From contig JBAMDO010000110.1 of assembly GCA_037074765.1 (NCBI GenBank), positions 62,001-126,000 of the forward strand: a stretch of 64,000 bases of DNA, in the 5' to 3' direction. The position numbers and the translations under genes were made by a program. How positions within the stretch are numbered: the stretch's first letter is position 1; each line of letters begins with the position of its first letter. The notes beneath the pieces were generated by a model. That model worked only from the letters and a program-made list of their open reading frames with translations. It was not told the origin of the DNA and searched no databases. Source of the stretch: Mansonella perstans. Its lineage: Eukaryota; Nematoda; Chromadorea; Rhabditida; Onchocercidae. This document shows, piece after piece, positions 24,541 through 37,562 of the stretch.

Positions 24541-27426
24541 GGTATGTGTATGTATATGTGTGTATGTGTATGTGTGTATGTGTATGTGTTCGTATAGTTT
24601 TGTATGTATGTACTGTTGTATAACTTGCATAGAGAAATAACAAATTCTTAGCTTTTTCCGCACATCAATTTTAAATGCAAAATAAAAAGCTTCAGGTCTT
24701 TGCTGATGATGAAACACGGGAAACAATCGATTTGATGCATCGTATGACGCGTACAGCAACCGCTCATACTGCATCACCGGTGCTGCATGATCCATCATTG
24801 ATCTATGTATCAGATATTTCACATCCAGAAGAGATGGATCGAGATGTTCTTGATCGTGCAGTGGTTGATGATGCTGCTATTGCAACGATAGAAAATAAGC
24901 CTGAATTATTGTTACAGCAAAGTAAATATCCGGCACTGAATCAAATGCTTGGTAAGTATTTTTACAAAATATGGCATTTTCATAATTGGTAACTCAATGG
25001 ATGATCCTGAGTTCAGCCGTTTTTTTTTTTTTTTTTATGATATTGTTTTTTTTTTCTTTTTTTGTATCAATGTTTGACTACGATCTTGAATTGAAAAAAA
25101 AAACTTTCAAGTTTATCTTGTAAAAGTCTTATGGTTGATTATTAGTTGTTTTTCGAATACATATGTAGAAGTGTAGAATACAATATAGGCTAAGGCGATA
25201 TCATTCGCTACTGTCCATTTTTTTCTTCATTTCGAATTATATTTGTAAATTTAATTGTACTTTTTATTTCCCGTTTCCTTTTTTACGGATTTTGGCTTTT
25301 TTTTTTGCTGGATTTTGGCTTTTTTTTTTGACTTTTTTTTAAATGAAAAGGAAGTTATAATTTGTTTTTTATGATTGCTGAAAGATTTTCATGGATTTCA
25401 TATTTTAGAATCGATGCGCATTATGTTCGAAGCGCAATTGGAAAAGATGAAGGCGGATAATTTCGTAGATGATATCAGAGCTCAAATTGAGCTGCAAAAG
25501 GTTTCCTTGATGTATCCACTTTGTACATTTTGAATTAGGCATTGATTTTAATTTCCAGAATTATTTCAGTCATATCGAAACCTGCTACGATCGCGAATTG
25601 ATGCTATAACAAAGCAAATAACAAATCTGCGGTCATCGGGCATGAACTGTTTTTATGCGCGAATTGAAGAGCTAGGTATTGAAGCGTCGACACCAAGTTT
25701 ATTGCTAGAAAATGCGAAAGAAATTGTTGCACATCACAAGAAAATTACGGTTAGTTTTTGAATGGGAGAAAAAATTCTGCGACATTCCGCGAAGAAACTT
25801 TCTAATAATGCCTTATTTTCGTCGATATTAAAAAGCTTGGATTATACTGTTCGTCGAACATATCTTAAATTTTTTATCCTGAATCATATCAGCGTAGTTT
25901 TCCAGGCGGAATGCGCAGCCCTGGAAAGTGAAATTACTGCATTGGAGATGTCTAATCAGCAGTTGGAAATAAAAGTACGTCGGCGTGAAGAATTGGAATC
26001 CGCCAAAAATGCTAATACTGCCACTCTTTCAAATACCAATAGTCAGTTGTTAAATTCGCTTTGCGCTGCCAATCCTCTGGTACTTGCTGAAAATTTTCAA
26101 GCTTTGACTGCACACAACAAAAATTTATTGAATCGGGTTGCACAACTTGCAGACAAGGTTAGATTCATTTGCATTTTACCGATCTTCATGAGATGCATTA
26201 CATGAGCTTTCATCCTGTGAAAATTTAAGTTTAATACAAAATTAGGAATCATTTATAAGTTCTACTGCATTGCTACCGTGTTAGTTTTTTATGTGTATAT
26301 GAACTGCTTTAACTGAGTCAAATTTTGAGAATTTTTAAAATCTCTTGCTTAATTGAAAACGTGATGAAATCGAACTGTCCTGCATCAAGCAGGTGACGCA
26401 TTCTGTCTTAGCAAAATATTTTCAGGGCGATCTTCTCGGAAACTCTGTTGCAGATGTCAATAACCATGGAGCATCAGCACAGGACGGTCTCCTGTCACCA
26501 CAGTCGGATAGTGCTGTCCTGACATTTTCATCCGCTCCAGGTATTGAAATATTTATTGCGCTTTGAAATTCAATAAAATGAAACAAACAATAATCAGATG
26601 CTTACTGGAGTGTTCACATTTTTGATTTACAAAGCAGGAGCGCTAAAAATAAAGTTCAGTTTTTTAAGGTGGTTTCGGGCATCATTCTTCCACTCAGTCA
26701 ACTATAACTTCCCTTTCTGTTGGCGCTACTCCACTGAAGCGTACCCGACAGCGACAGATTCGGAATGGCGTTGCCAAAAAACCACTTTCCGGATCCAACA
26801 AGCAGCCCAGTGATCCGAAAGAGGATGAGGAAATGGAGCGAAAAATTCAGGATATCGTTGCGAAAGCTTTAGAAGTACGGTCCCATTATCACTGAAGCTG
26901 TTTTTGGTATTTAAACTCGATATCTTTTAGCTTATTTATTTCAGATCTAGGATTCCTTGTTAGGCATAGTTCTGTAATTTCAGCGCATTATGTTTTCTTT
27001 CACTTTGTTGTACTAATGGATGATCGGAAAAAAAATATTCCAACGTATGATGAGGGAGTAGAAATTTTCAAGTGTGTTTATACATGATTTTTAGTTGTTT
27101 TAAATCCAATTTTTTGGAGAAATTTCGTTTGCAGGGCCGTTTCATTTCAGGTAGATAGTGCAGCGAAATGTGCGGAAAAAGAACGTCGAGCACGAGGTGA
27201 AAAGCGTAAAGAAAAGAGTGTAATACCAGGAACGCTACGTTCGGTAACTGACGTAACATTACCTTCCGTAACAGTTTCATCACCGGAGAAATGTTCATTT
27301 CCTTATGTTCCAGCTTCTATGGCTTTGACAACCGAGAAAGAAGTCCGAATTTCATGTTCCACTTCTAGCACGTTAGCAAAAAATATTGAATCCATCGATA
27401 GTGTCAGGTCTTGTGTTGATGAGTAA
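18763..27426 (+). CDS. dot-1: DOT-1 histone H3 lysine-79 methyltransferase
   Basis: SAM-dependent nucleosomal H3K79 methyltransferase of the DOT1 fold, nuclear. Seventeen exons: 18763-19010, 19263-19346, 19459-19522, 19843-20052, 20302-20450, 20549-20704, 20981-21075, 21461-21558, 21832-22127, 22434-22644, 24696-24951, 25409-25500, 25570-25749, 25906-26157, 26426-26540, 26669-26874, 27151-27426. The sum is 2988 nt, 995 residues. The catalytic domain spans about residues 45-385: LKLASPLGGEP, YGETSFDRMQMIIQEI, SAM motif I VFVDLGSGVGQ (206-216), KWMKWYGKKF, the substrate-site NNFAF (290-294), and ISTKPYG. After it come a Ser/basic tract, an AT-hook-like GRPRK (526-530) and a long coiled-coil-prone segment (about 624-800), the position where human DOT1L binds AF10. 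Human DOT1L is longer. A paralogue in the genome cannot be excluded. Confidence 0.94.
24328..24362 (+). repeat. (TTTG)n microsatellite
   Basis: About eight tandem GTTT units inside the dot-1 intron. Confidence 0.85.
24471..24610 (+). repeat. (TG)n microsatellite grading into TATG repeats
   Basis: More than thirty uninterrupted TG dinucleotides to about 24537, then GTATGT/TATGTG variants. It lies about 90-220 bases before dot-1 exon 11 and likely varies in length between individuals. Confidence 0.9.
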
Positions 27427-29801
27427 ATACGCATTTCTGTGATATTTTATTATGGATTTTTTGAAGTTTTAAGCTAAAGAAAGAATTAGGGAAACAGTTT
27501 GCAATATCAAGTCATCTTACAGAGATTTAGAGTTTAACATTTTGGATGGGAAAAACTGCATATAGCTTTTCATTTAGTCAAATTTAGGATCATTGCAGAC
27601 AAATTATTAAATGAGACAAGTAAATAGGATGATCAGATAATATCAGCTCTGAAGCTCAATTCTTTCTTTGTTTTAACTACTCAACTACTGCCAGTTTTGT
27701 GTTCTAGGTTATTTTCACTTTTTGCTGGCTAGGTTGAACTTCTATGTTTCAATCATATTGTACTCAGATTTTTTTTTCGCATTTTATCCAAATTTAAAAA
27801 TGCTCAAACATACATACATTTTTAATTGAATTTCCCAGTATTTTGCTTTAAATTTTTGATCAACCTTTCAAGAATAGCGGATTTCATACAGGGCTTTCTA
27901 TGACACACAGTTCTTTTTTTTATCATGTCATTGATGTCAACGATGCCTTTCAAGAAATGTTTTTGTACATAAATCGCATCCGGATTTAAATGTTTCAAGT
28001 ATAGTTTTGTGGACCGTAACATTATTAATAGGTATTGTTCTTCTCATTGGTAGTTTTTTTCTAATTAGTATTTGTCTTGATTTCAATTTTTGCATTTTCA
28101 ATTTTAAATTAGAACTGAAATTGAATATTCTATCAAAAAATTATGTTTGATTTGGATGATACCACCATAAAATGACAAAAAAAAAAAAAAAAAATTTAAA
28201 AATTTTTACTTTTTGCAAAAAATAATTTTAACTACAAAGTTTTCGCATTCGTATTAGTTTTTTCAGCAGTCCGGTGTGTTTTTGTTTTTTTCTCAGGCAA
28301 ATAAAATCATTGATTATTGATATATATGTTTTGTGTCGCAAATTATGGGTTAGTATTCTTTTATTATTAATTCATCAGCTGTATACTCTTTTAAAATACA
28401 CTTTGTTCAATTTTTGAATTGATCATTGTATTTTGAGAAATTTTCATTTGATGAAATTCTGAAATACATGAGAATTTTTGAAATGAAATGCATATTCATC
28501 ATGCTAAACTGATTTCTTAAAACATAAAAAAATACTTTTGAAAATCAATCAATCAAATTAATCAATAAAAATAACAATTTTAAAAGTGTAGTAGGCAAAG
28601 TAAGCGATTGTATAGTAAGCAATAAAAAATTTAAGCTTATTAAACGAAGCATAAGAGTGCTTTTATATTAGCATTATTATTTTGTTTATTACTTTTTAAA
28701 TATCACATTAAGAAGCATTAATGATCGAAATTCCATATTCATAATAAATTTATCTCTAATTTCATGACAACAATAATAATTATGTAAAATGATCGATTTT
28801 CCCGAACAATAATAATTATGAAAATAATAATCTTTGAAAATGTTCATTTGAAAATCAATCCACTGAATGATGCACGATAGAAATTAGGTTTAGAAAATTT
28901 CATTTTTTTTTTATTGTTTTCAAAATTCTTATTTGACTTATAAAGAAGTGTGGGAAAATTCAATTAATTTGATGGCAAAGAATAAAATTGAAACAATAAC
29001 GAAAAATATCGTGCAAGAGAAATAGGAAAGTTATTGTTGCTTTTTATTATTATTTTTAGAGCAAAAAAAAGTTTGATGATATTTTGATGTGACACGGAAA
29101 ATTGACTAATAATGATTGAGTTAAAAAATTAAAAAAAAAACAATATTCTCAGTTAAATTAATGTAAAATAAATTTTTGTTTCCTTTAAATTATTTTTATT
29201 TTTGTATAAAAATCTTTGGCTATAATAAAATTTTTTACGCATATAAATTTTTCAGTAAGTGTTAACAAGCAATAGTAACTCTAGCGGCATGATAATGATA
29301 ACACTAAGCTAACCACTTGTTATATACTTTCAATAAAACTTTTTTTCATAGATCTTCAACAAATAAAATGAATTACTTAAGTGTAAGATCAGAATATTAT
29401 TGATTTAAAGCAGTGATTGATTCTTAATCGATAATTCACATAATGTATAAATATGAATCAGAAGAGTGATATAATCTGATTACGCAAACGGATGCGACAG
29501 TTTCGTCATTCCACTGATACGTTAAAAATTTCTGATTAAAGTTCATTGTTAATGAAATTTATTATTTTTGAACCTTAAATAAACTAGACTACAAATAAAA
29601 AATTGAAATGATGGCCAAAAAAAAAAAAAGAGTGGATGATTTCAATTTTCATAGTTTATACATCCATTGCTCGATATCGATTCAATCGATAAAGAAGTTT
29701 TGTAGTAGTGAAATTTTGATAGTTTAAGTTAAACTTAGCTTGCTATAATGGTGGTAATTAACTGAGTATTCATAGCGAGAAATTCTTGGCTAAAAATGTC
29801 T

Positions 29802-29900
29802 CATCCAATTATTATCAAATTAGACTTTAGGCTGTTTGCTAATTGGCTATCCAATCATTATCAAATTAGGCATATTAGGCTTTATGCTATTTGCTAATTA
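29802..29900 (+). repeat. Two-copy tandem duplication, about 48 bp units
   Basis: Both units contain ATCCAAT, ATTATCAAATTAG, TTTAGGCT or TTAGGCTT, and TTTGCTAATT in that order. Copy 1 is about 29802-29848, copy 2 about 29849-29900. Confidence 0.6.
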
Positions 29901-31071
29901 AATTTGCAATAGCAATCAATTATCGCTGTTCTATCCATTTGGTATTAACCATTAAATATTTAAATCATTTAACGATTCAATGTAATAATTATTCAATGTA
30001 TTTCTCTATACTTAATAACTTAATGAATTCTTAATTTTTAATAATTTGAAGATAGCAGCGTTTTAGGATAATCATGGAAAAAAAAATCATTCTTATTTAA
30101 ATTTCATAAAATTATGAAATTCCACCAGAATGATTTCGCCTCAATTTTGCTAAATGTTTTTCTAATTAATTTTATTTAAAGCATGCCTGGACCGAAATAT
30201 ATTTTCAATCGGTGAATCATGAATATATTTGAATTCAAAATTAAATTTTAATCATATCAACAAGATTATTTATTTCATCGTAATACCATTACTTAAGTTG
30301 AACTTAAGTTGAATACCGAAAGCACAAAAGAAGTTGATAATAAATGAATAATTGATTTGTATTTTGGAATGCAAGGCGCGGTCATTGTAATGTCGCATAA
30401 TGTCCGAATAAGTGTCCCAAAGTATCAAAAGTAAAATTGATAAATTATTAAATTTGTTAATTATTAAATTATCAAATATTAACTAATTGGCTCCTTTTTC
30501 TTTAATTATAAAATTTTCAAATGAAATAAACTAGCAAACATTTACAGATAGATTTGCAAAAAAAATAGCTCAGAAGAACATTCGTTAATGACTGTTAATA
30601 AAATAAGCCAAGGAACAGTAGTTAGAGCTAATCATTACAAATAAATCCAAGCAAATACTGAATTGTATGCTAAGTAATATAAAAGCTAGTAAATATTTAT
30701 AAATAAATCTAAAAAAAAATGAGATAAGAAATATTTTGATGAAATAAGTTCAAGAATTTGTTGTGAATAATAAATTATATCAAAACAGCAATTATAATTT
30801 ATGTTTTGGAAAAACTTTTTTTTTCCTAAAAAGCCTGAGGTTCAAGCATACACTGTTCAAGAAGCAAGAATAATAATGTTATTATGAAGAGAACAAAAAC
30901 AAATTTTTGTTTACATTATAATCGCATTTAACATGTGATCTAAGTGTTGCTGTAGAAATTGAGTTTAAAACATTTATTTGCTTTGAACATATGAACATAT
31001 TTCTCCTAATATCAGTTTATTGAAAAATATCTGAAGTGAAGATAAAGAAAAAAAAGAAAACATTGGAAATG

Positions 31072-31078
31072 TTTTTAG
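31072..31078 (+). promoter_or_regulatory. Possible spliced-leader acceptor of the proline-rich gene
   Basis: GTTTTTAG followed by AAAAT and the ATG at 31084, a 5-base leader. It supports the chosen start. A later in-frame ATG at 31920 after an acceptor at 31886 is the alternative. Confidence 0.4.
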
Positions 31079-31083
31079 AAAAT

Positions 31084-34000
31084 ATGAATGATCCTAAATT
31101 TTTCATAGCCGGTCATGAAGAGTGGACATTGGCCGCGCTCGCTTCAGTCAGAAATGCTTCGGTAGTTTTTATAAAGTTGATTATAAAATGTGGTATATTC
31201 CTCTTAAGCTTCTTTTGGCAATTTATTTCACAAATTGTCATTAATCTTTATTATCTGAGTTTAATTACGATGAAATTTCAATTTTAATTAGAATTTTTGC
31301 TTTTAATTGCAAGCAATTGATATGAAAATGAAAATTAGATGCAACGTACGTTGCATCTAAGATATGAAATCATTTTGCTGATTCATCATTGTTCTTAGTG
31401 TTACTGTAGTCAGTTCCAATTAATGCTTAATTTCAACATATTTCAGTTCTTCCAAATAACTTTGAACTATGAATTGTCTTAGTTTTGACTTGTGATCTTT
31501 CTTGATTTTGAACGCAGTTAATTTTAAATTGCTCGAATCTAGTGGGCATTTATTAGCTTAAACTTCAGAATCTTAAATTATATTTACTATTTCTTTTCTG
31601 CAAATTTAATTCAATTTAGTCTTATCAAATTAAGATATAATGCAGTTTTATCTTGTTTTCGACTCTCTGTCTTATGATTGTTTTTGTACCATTTGGAATT
31701 GAGTCGTAACTTTTTCAGTCATAGCTTTATTTCTAATTAGTAAATCGTAAATATTCTAGACATTATTCTTGGTTGTCCAGATTATTTCATTATTTCCTCC
31801 ATAACAAATATTTTGCTTAAATTCTTTGGGATTCCATTTATTTTCTTTTCCTTTTGTATATCGTTTCTTTTTTTCTAACATTTCAGGAAATTAAAGTTGA
31901 ATATGTTGTATTGTTAACAATGGACATAGGCACTAATGAACTCACACGTCCATTTCGAATTCCAAGGCGAAGAGCTGCTGAAAACAGTGCAGCGGACAAT
32001 ATGCCGGATAAGGTAAGCATAGTGGAATAACTTTTCTCTTCACAAATTTCATCTTTATTTTTTAGTCTCTTGTAATTATGTATTAATATGGAGAAAATTT
32101 GCTAACTTTTTATTCATGGCAAAGACATGTTTACATCTGAAATGTTTAGAAAACTGCGGGATGAAAATTCTTGATTCAAATACCTGTATATAATCAAAGA
32201 AGGGAGCAAAGAGGGACTAGAAGGGGGGATGAAAATAAATTTAACTCTTTAAGTTAGATTTATTTCCAATGATTTAAACTCAGTCGTTATGGATTTAGTT
32301 GTACGCAAGGAAAGGAAAACTTAAAGGCTAAAAAGTTAGATTTATTTTTGGTAATTTGAACTGAAAAGTGATTACAAATTGGTTACTGGCAGCAGCTAAA
32401 ATTGAATGATAAACATTTCTTTTACTTTTTTTATTATAAATTTAGGACGGTTTGTAGTTTTCTAGCTTGCTACAACAACTTTTAATTTGCACTATGCTTT
32501 GTTAAATCGATTCTAAAATGTCTTTTTTGAAAAAGGAATTAGATTGGTAACATAAGTATATATTTTTAATGAATGATTTGGGAATTCATAGTTCTTTAGT
32601 CTTACCATTTGTCAAGTCTATCGTGGTTTTTTTCTTTTTTCAGACAAAACGACTTCATTTGGGAAGTCAGTCAGATTCACGTTCTCCACTTGCTTCGACT
32701 TCCTCTGTTCGTAAGAGTGATTCAGCATTTTCTAGCCGTATCGTACCGCCAACCAAGAAAAAGTTAGTTATATTTTTCTTCAACTTTAACTGGTTAAAGT
32801 TGAAGAAAATTCGATTTACCATTGTATGAGACTTACCAGAGGTATTCTGTTAAGTAAAAATCACTGCATTTTTAGTTTCAGCTGAACTTAATGACCATTG
32901 AATTTATCAATATTTAAAATGAAACAGTGCATTGCTAATTTAAAACGTAGTTTTATTTTCTTCGAAAATTTTTTGTTATTTCAGAACGACACAGGACCAC
33001 CAGCAAATTCCCACGCATTCAAGGAAATCTAAACCGGGTGAACTTTTTGATAGAATCTTAGATTCTATGGTGAACCCTCCCAAAGAACGAAAAAAAGATC
33101 CACGTAAATTGTTTTTGTACTCTTATTTTTATAATATTTAAAAAATATCGATCAGTCTTCGTGCAATTTTGCCAAAAAGAATGTACCCATGGTGGCTAAG
33201 GAGTGTTTATTGTTTATGCTTCCTCATTGCAGATTATAGACGCTTATAACTTTTGTTGCAAAAATGGTTCTCTCACAGTAGTTGTTTTGAAATGAAATTT
33301 TACAATCCCTATCATTTTTGTAATCAGCTTTGATGGTTCTTAGAATTAAAATCCAATATTTCTTTAAGCTCAAGACGATGTCGATGAAGCAGGCCCAAGT
33401 ACTGTAGCAATTAATGTCAGCAATAGTCCGCCCAAACGGAGTACTGGACTTACACGTGAAGATTTGGAACGTCATCAGAATGATGATTCGTCTTGTTATG
33501 CTTTCATGCAACGAGAGGGATTAATGGAACGTCTGCTTGGGCATAAAATGCTTACAGGTCGTGTGGATTCTCATGTTGTGCTCGGTTTCTTACCGTTTGA
33601 TCCCAAGGATAATTTGCCATGTAGAAATCGAAAAAATGTTAGTTTCCGATTTGTTTACGCTCTGCACTATGCTTGTAGAATACATTTGTTTTTACAGATG
33701 TTTAGGGATGTTTTTCGTCAGTTTGCTATTTCTCATATATTATTTGAGTATTCGAAGTTGTTGTTTGTCACAGAGTATTCTCTGCAATGTGGATCAAGTT
33801 ACTGAGCTGTCCCTCTCATTTTGAACAGGAAAGCGTTGTGTTTGACAATTACAAATTGGAAGTTATTTCCATGAGTTTTTTTTTAAATTTCAGTCAAACA
33901 ATAAGTTGGATGATTTCCCGACCATATGTGAACCACCACCTGTTGGTGTTGCAAATGAGGAAAGACGGGGACCAAAGACGCCACCCGGTTCACCGGGGCA

Positions 34001-37000
34001 TGGCGCTAACTCGTCGATACTTTCTTCAAGAGGTATTGGTTCGGCATCGCCTTCCAGTCCTCCACCTCCTCCTCCTGCTGATGAAAACATTGCTTTTTCA
34101 GGAGAGGTAAAGCTTGTCTTATACGGCAATTACCATTCAATTACAGAAATTCACTTGATAGCAAAATTAGATTGAAATTAATGCTGCATATTTTAATCAG
34201 CGATGTTGGAATTTCTCCAATAGTTTTTTTCAGAGTAGTAAGATAAAAGTGGAAGAAGCTCCTGATTTGATAGCTGAAATGGCAGAACTTACAAAACTTC
34301 CACACAATCAGCTGGCAGAATGTTTGGGCGAAGAGTTGCAGAAAGCGATGAAACAGGTTCTAAAATTTATCTCTTAACAACTTTGATATTAACTTCAAGG
34401 TTTTATGGAATATCGTGACCTTGCGATGTGTTGTGTAGTTTTTTTGGAACTTCATCTTAATTTTAGCGCAAACGAATTCTTTGAAGCTCGAGAAAACACC
34501 GAAATTATTTTGCTTGTTCAGAATCCTGTCGAGTATTACCCAGTGGAATTGGTAGAATATTACGGAAAGTGTGATTTTCAGGTTGATCATAAAGTTTTGC
34601 TGGAAACATTGAAAGATGCATTGTCAAAGGTTGGCAAGAAAAACGACGATCATCAAGATGGGTATGTCTTTGCCTCTCTGTTTCAACCCTAAAAATTTAG
34701 TCTCTGCATTTATAAAATCTTTGTTTTCTTTCTTTCTTTAATTTAATTACTGTCTAACTGTTGTTGACATTTTGTTTTTCTCCATTCCAGGTCAAATCAG
34801 ACAGCTTTCAAAGAAGATATACAGGTGTGTCCGGTTGAGATGGATCTGGAAAGTAATAAAAGTGCCAGTGGGAACGGTGTCTTGCTACCGCCTCCACCAC
34901 CTGCACCTCTGACACCGCCATCACCGAACATGGTTCCAGCATTGCCTGTTGGCCTTTCTACTACTCCGGTAGTGATGGCACCTACTGTTTTACCAACACC
35001 TCCACCACCTCCACCTTTGGTTATGCTGCATCCTGGTACTGCCTCCCAAGTTCTTGTCAGCACGTCAGGAGCAAGAAATGCTCCATCCTTATATCCATAT
35101 TTTCCTCCACCCCCACCTCATCAACTTACTGTTGATCAAAGCATCAACCCAGCAACGGTTGCTGGACCTCAAACATCTACTGCTGCTGGATCTGTTGTTT
35201 TTGCTGGTTTACCATACGCTGCTAACCTTGTTGCAACATCGTTAGCAGCACCAACAGCGTCATCTTTGAATACTGCATCACATGTGCCAGCGGCAACAGC
35301 GCAACCTGCAGGTAATTTTTCTTAGACACATTTTATTCACGCTGAAACATTTTGTTTGCTTTAAACATTTCGTCTATTGTTAAATGCCGAATATGTAAAT
35401 GTTTTTTCCAAAGGCTTTTAGTGCTTTTCATCCCAGTCTTTATAAGTTTTCAAGTTTTAGGAATGATGGGTGCATTCCAGAATATTCCAGTAACACTCTC
35501 CCACACTGCTGCAACTCCTGCTGCTTCTACTGCACCGTATGCGAATCAAACTCCAGCATTTGCATTGTATCCGAGCCCGTCTACTCAACAGGTACCACCA
35601 ACCACAACCACGTTCGCAACTGGCAATCATCATCCACCAGCGGCACTTGCGCATAGCAATCACTATAGCTCAGCGAACATTAATGTCAGTAATACTAACA
35701 GCTCAGTAAGGAAACTGAATAATCAGCCGACTGTTATGCTGCCACAAACAGTTTTGCATCCGTATGCTAGTGCTACAAATTACAATATCACTAGTTCTTC
35801 GACAGCACCATATTCGATACCTACTACTTCTTGTGTTGTCACGACAGCAGCTGGCGCACTGACAACAGCAACAGTTTCTTCTTTGCAACAACAGCTACAC
35901 CAGCAGTCGAAACCTTTGGTAGTATCAAACTCGTCGTTTGGTTGCGGGCCGAATTTGACGGAAACCGGCACCTATTCAACTGCAAACAGCAACTGCAATT
36001 TTTCCGAATCAAAAACATCACAAAATTTATATCATTCTCAATACCAGACGACAAACTATTCCCCACCAATCCAACCGCATCAGCATCAAAAGCAACCACA
36101 TCAAAACCCTAATTTCTCAGGAGGTTCATCAGATGGTACTGCTGCTACTGGTGGCTTCGTTAAACAACATCAACAATTACAGCCGGATGAAAAATCTTTC
36201 GGCACGAATTTTTCACGTCCATCGCGTCTTCAGATGCAGACTTCCCTAGAATCGTTACCCACATCAAGCAATGCAATATTTAATGGTGGCGAGGCAGGAT
36301 CATCGCGGTTTCTTGCATCCGGTGCTCTGAAAGCAGAATCTGTTCCGATGAATTCGGCTGTAGCATCTGGCTACGGTTCTGATCGTTCATTGATTGGAGC
36401 GGCTATCAATAGCACATCAGCAAATTTCGGCGGTTCGAAATCATCCGATGAACCGATTTCAGTGCCATCCAGTCAGAATGTCATCAAAACATTACTTTCT
36501 GCTTTATCCATTCCACAGAGCAGTGATAACGCTGCTACTGTTACTGGCGGTACTGCTCCCAGTAATTCTGCTTTAGCACCTGAAATTAGCGATGGAGATC
36601 GGGAAGTTGATTTTTGTTGGCCACCATCAAATATGGATGCTCGTTGGTCACATGAACCTGGTCCATCTGTATCTGAAAAAGCAAAAAAAACAATATTGCA
36701 TCAGCCGCCGTTATCAAGCTCTCAGACGACGAATACTTCACGCTTGATGTTTTTTGACCAACCGACAAAGGTTTATAAATTTATTTATGTTCATTGTACA
36801 TCAATAGTGCCATTTTTGAAAAGTTGAAGTTTTAAATTTTATCATCATCCTGAACATATTGGAATCAACTGGTGTCGATTAGATGTTCCATTCCCTTTAA
36901 AAAACACTGGAGGCGATGCTATTTATACAATTTAATATAAGTAGCATCGGATAGGTGCAGCAGATTTTTGCTGGACTCCACAGCAATCTCTTCACCTCAA

Positions 37001-37455
37001 CGTTTTTTAAAATTTCGATGAGCTAATTGATCTTAAGTACTTTGACTCAATTCTCAAGTTTATAAAGTGGTTTTTCATTTGTAATTAATAAACGAAGCTT
37101 TCATAATATCTTTTAGACACCTGCAAATTCTGCGGTATTGCAGTCTCGTGCAGGGTTACCAGTAACCCGTCCTCGTCCTCCAATTCCTCCACCCGTCCAG
37201 ACCCGAATGCCTCTGAATAGGTTACCTAGAGGACTGCCGGCATCGTCATCACTTCCAGGACTTCTATCGGGAGGGCTTCGGGCGAGACCGCCTTTCAGAT
37301 TATCTGGACTAGCAGCATCTTCACGCTTTCCTGCAATGGCAATTCCGCCGCTGAGACCACGTATCACTCCACCTTTTTTTGCAAGACGACAGCCTTTTCC
37401 GCTTAGACCTCCGCCGCCGGGTATACGCCCTCCTCGACCATCATTTCTGCGATAG
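31084..37455 (+). CDS. Unrecognised large Pro/Ser/Thr/Gln-rich protein
   Basis: I do not recognise the family. Eleven exons join in phase: 31084-31161, 31887-32012, 32644-32762, 32985-33103, 33369-33637, 33894-34106, 34234-34356, 34582-34661, 34791-35311, 35461-36770, 37117-37455; total 3297 nt, 1098 residues. The N-terminus (MNDPKFFIAGHEEWTLAALA) looks ordered. A basic patch PFRIPRRRA follows at about residue 50, then a charged segment with ELFDRILDSMVNPP and a compact block with GLMERLLGHKMLTGRVDSHV at about 190-215. Residues about 309-375 are helix-prone (LIAEMAELTKLPHNQLAECL). From about residue 380 it is low complexity: three proline runs, a Gln/Ser/Thr tract of over 400 residues, and a C-terminal Arg/Pro tail ending RPPRPSFLR. 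There is no signal peptide or membrane segment, and many proline motifs could bind SH3 or WW domains. A nuclear or RNA-related scaffold is only a guess. Exon 1 is the least certain part. Confidence 0.7.
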
Positions 37456-37556
37456 GATACCTGTAAGTCGTGTTCTAATTCCTTATTTACTTGAATATTT
37501 AGTATATTTAATTTTCTGAAAGGATTTTATGCAATTAAAGCCTTCTGAAAATTGCA

Positions 37557-37562
37557 AATAAA
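37557..37562 (+). promoter_or_regulatory. Candidate poly(A) signal of the proline-rich gene
   Basis: AATAAA about 100 bases after the TAG stop; first good match downstream. Confidence 0.45.

Larger units (their letters stand above)
22645..24695 (+). other. 2-kb intron of dot-1
   Basis: Largest intron of the gene. Besides simple repeats it contains an inverted repeat, ACTCGATG at 23893-23900 with CATCGAGT at 23914-23921. No exon-like open frame joins the neighbouring exons in phase. Confidence 0.65.
27427..31083. other. Intergenic region between dot-1 and the proline-rich gene
   Basis: About 3.7 kb of very AT-rich sequence with stop codons in all frames and no supported gene. Holds the dot-1 3'UTR and a two-copy tandem duplication at 29802-29900. 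Confidence 0.6.

Noticed and set aside
24415..24822. 135-residue minus-strand frame with a long Thr-His repeat
   Set aside because: It is the reverse of the (TG)n microsatellite and runs antisense through a real dot-1 exon.
27822..28022. 66-residue minus-strand open frame with a Lys/Arg-rich sequence
   Set aside because: No family resemblance, no splice context, and such lengths occur by chance in AT-rich DNA.
33464..33824. Overlapping plus-strand frames running from exon 5 of the proline-rich gene into the following intron
   Set aside because: They read through a GTTAGT donor at 33638; only the part up to 33637 is coding.
35831..36112. Several open frames overlapping 35399-36768 on both strands
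   Set aside because: Shadows of the large Ser/Thr/Gln-rich exon of the proline-rich gene.
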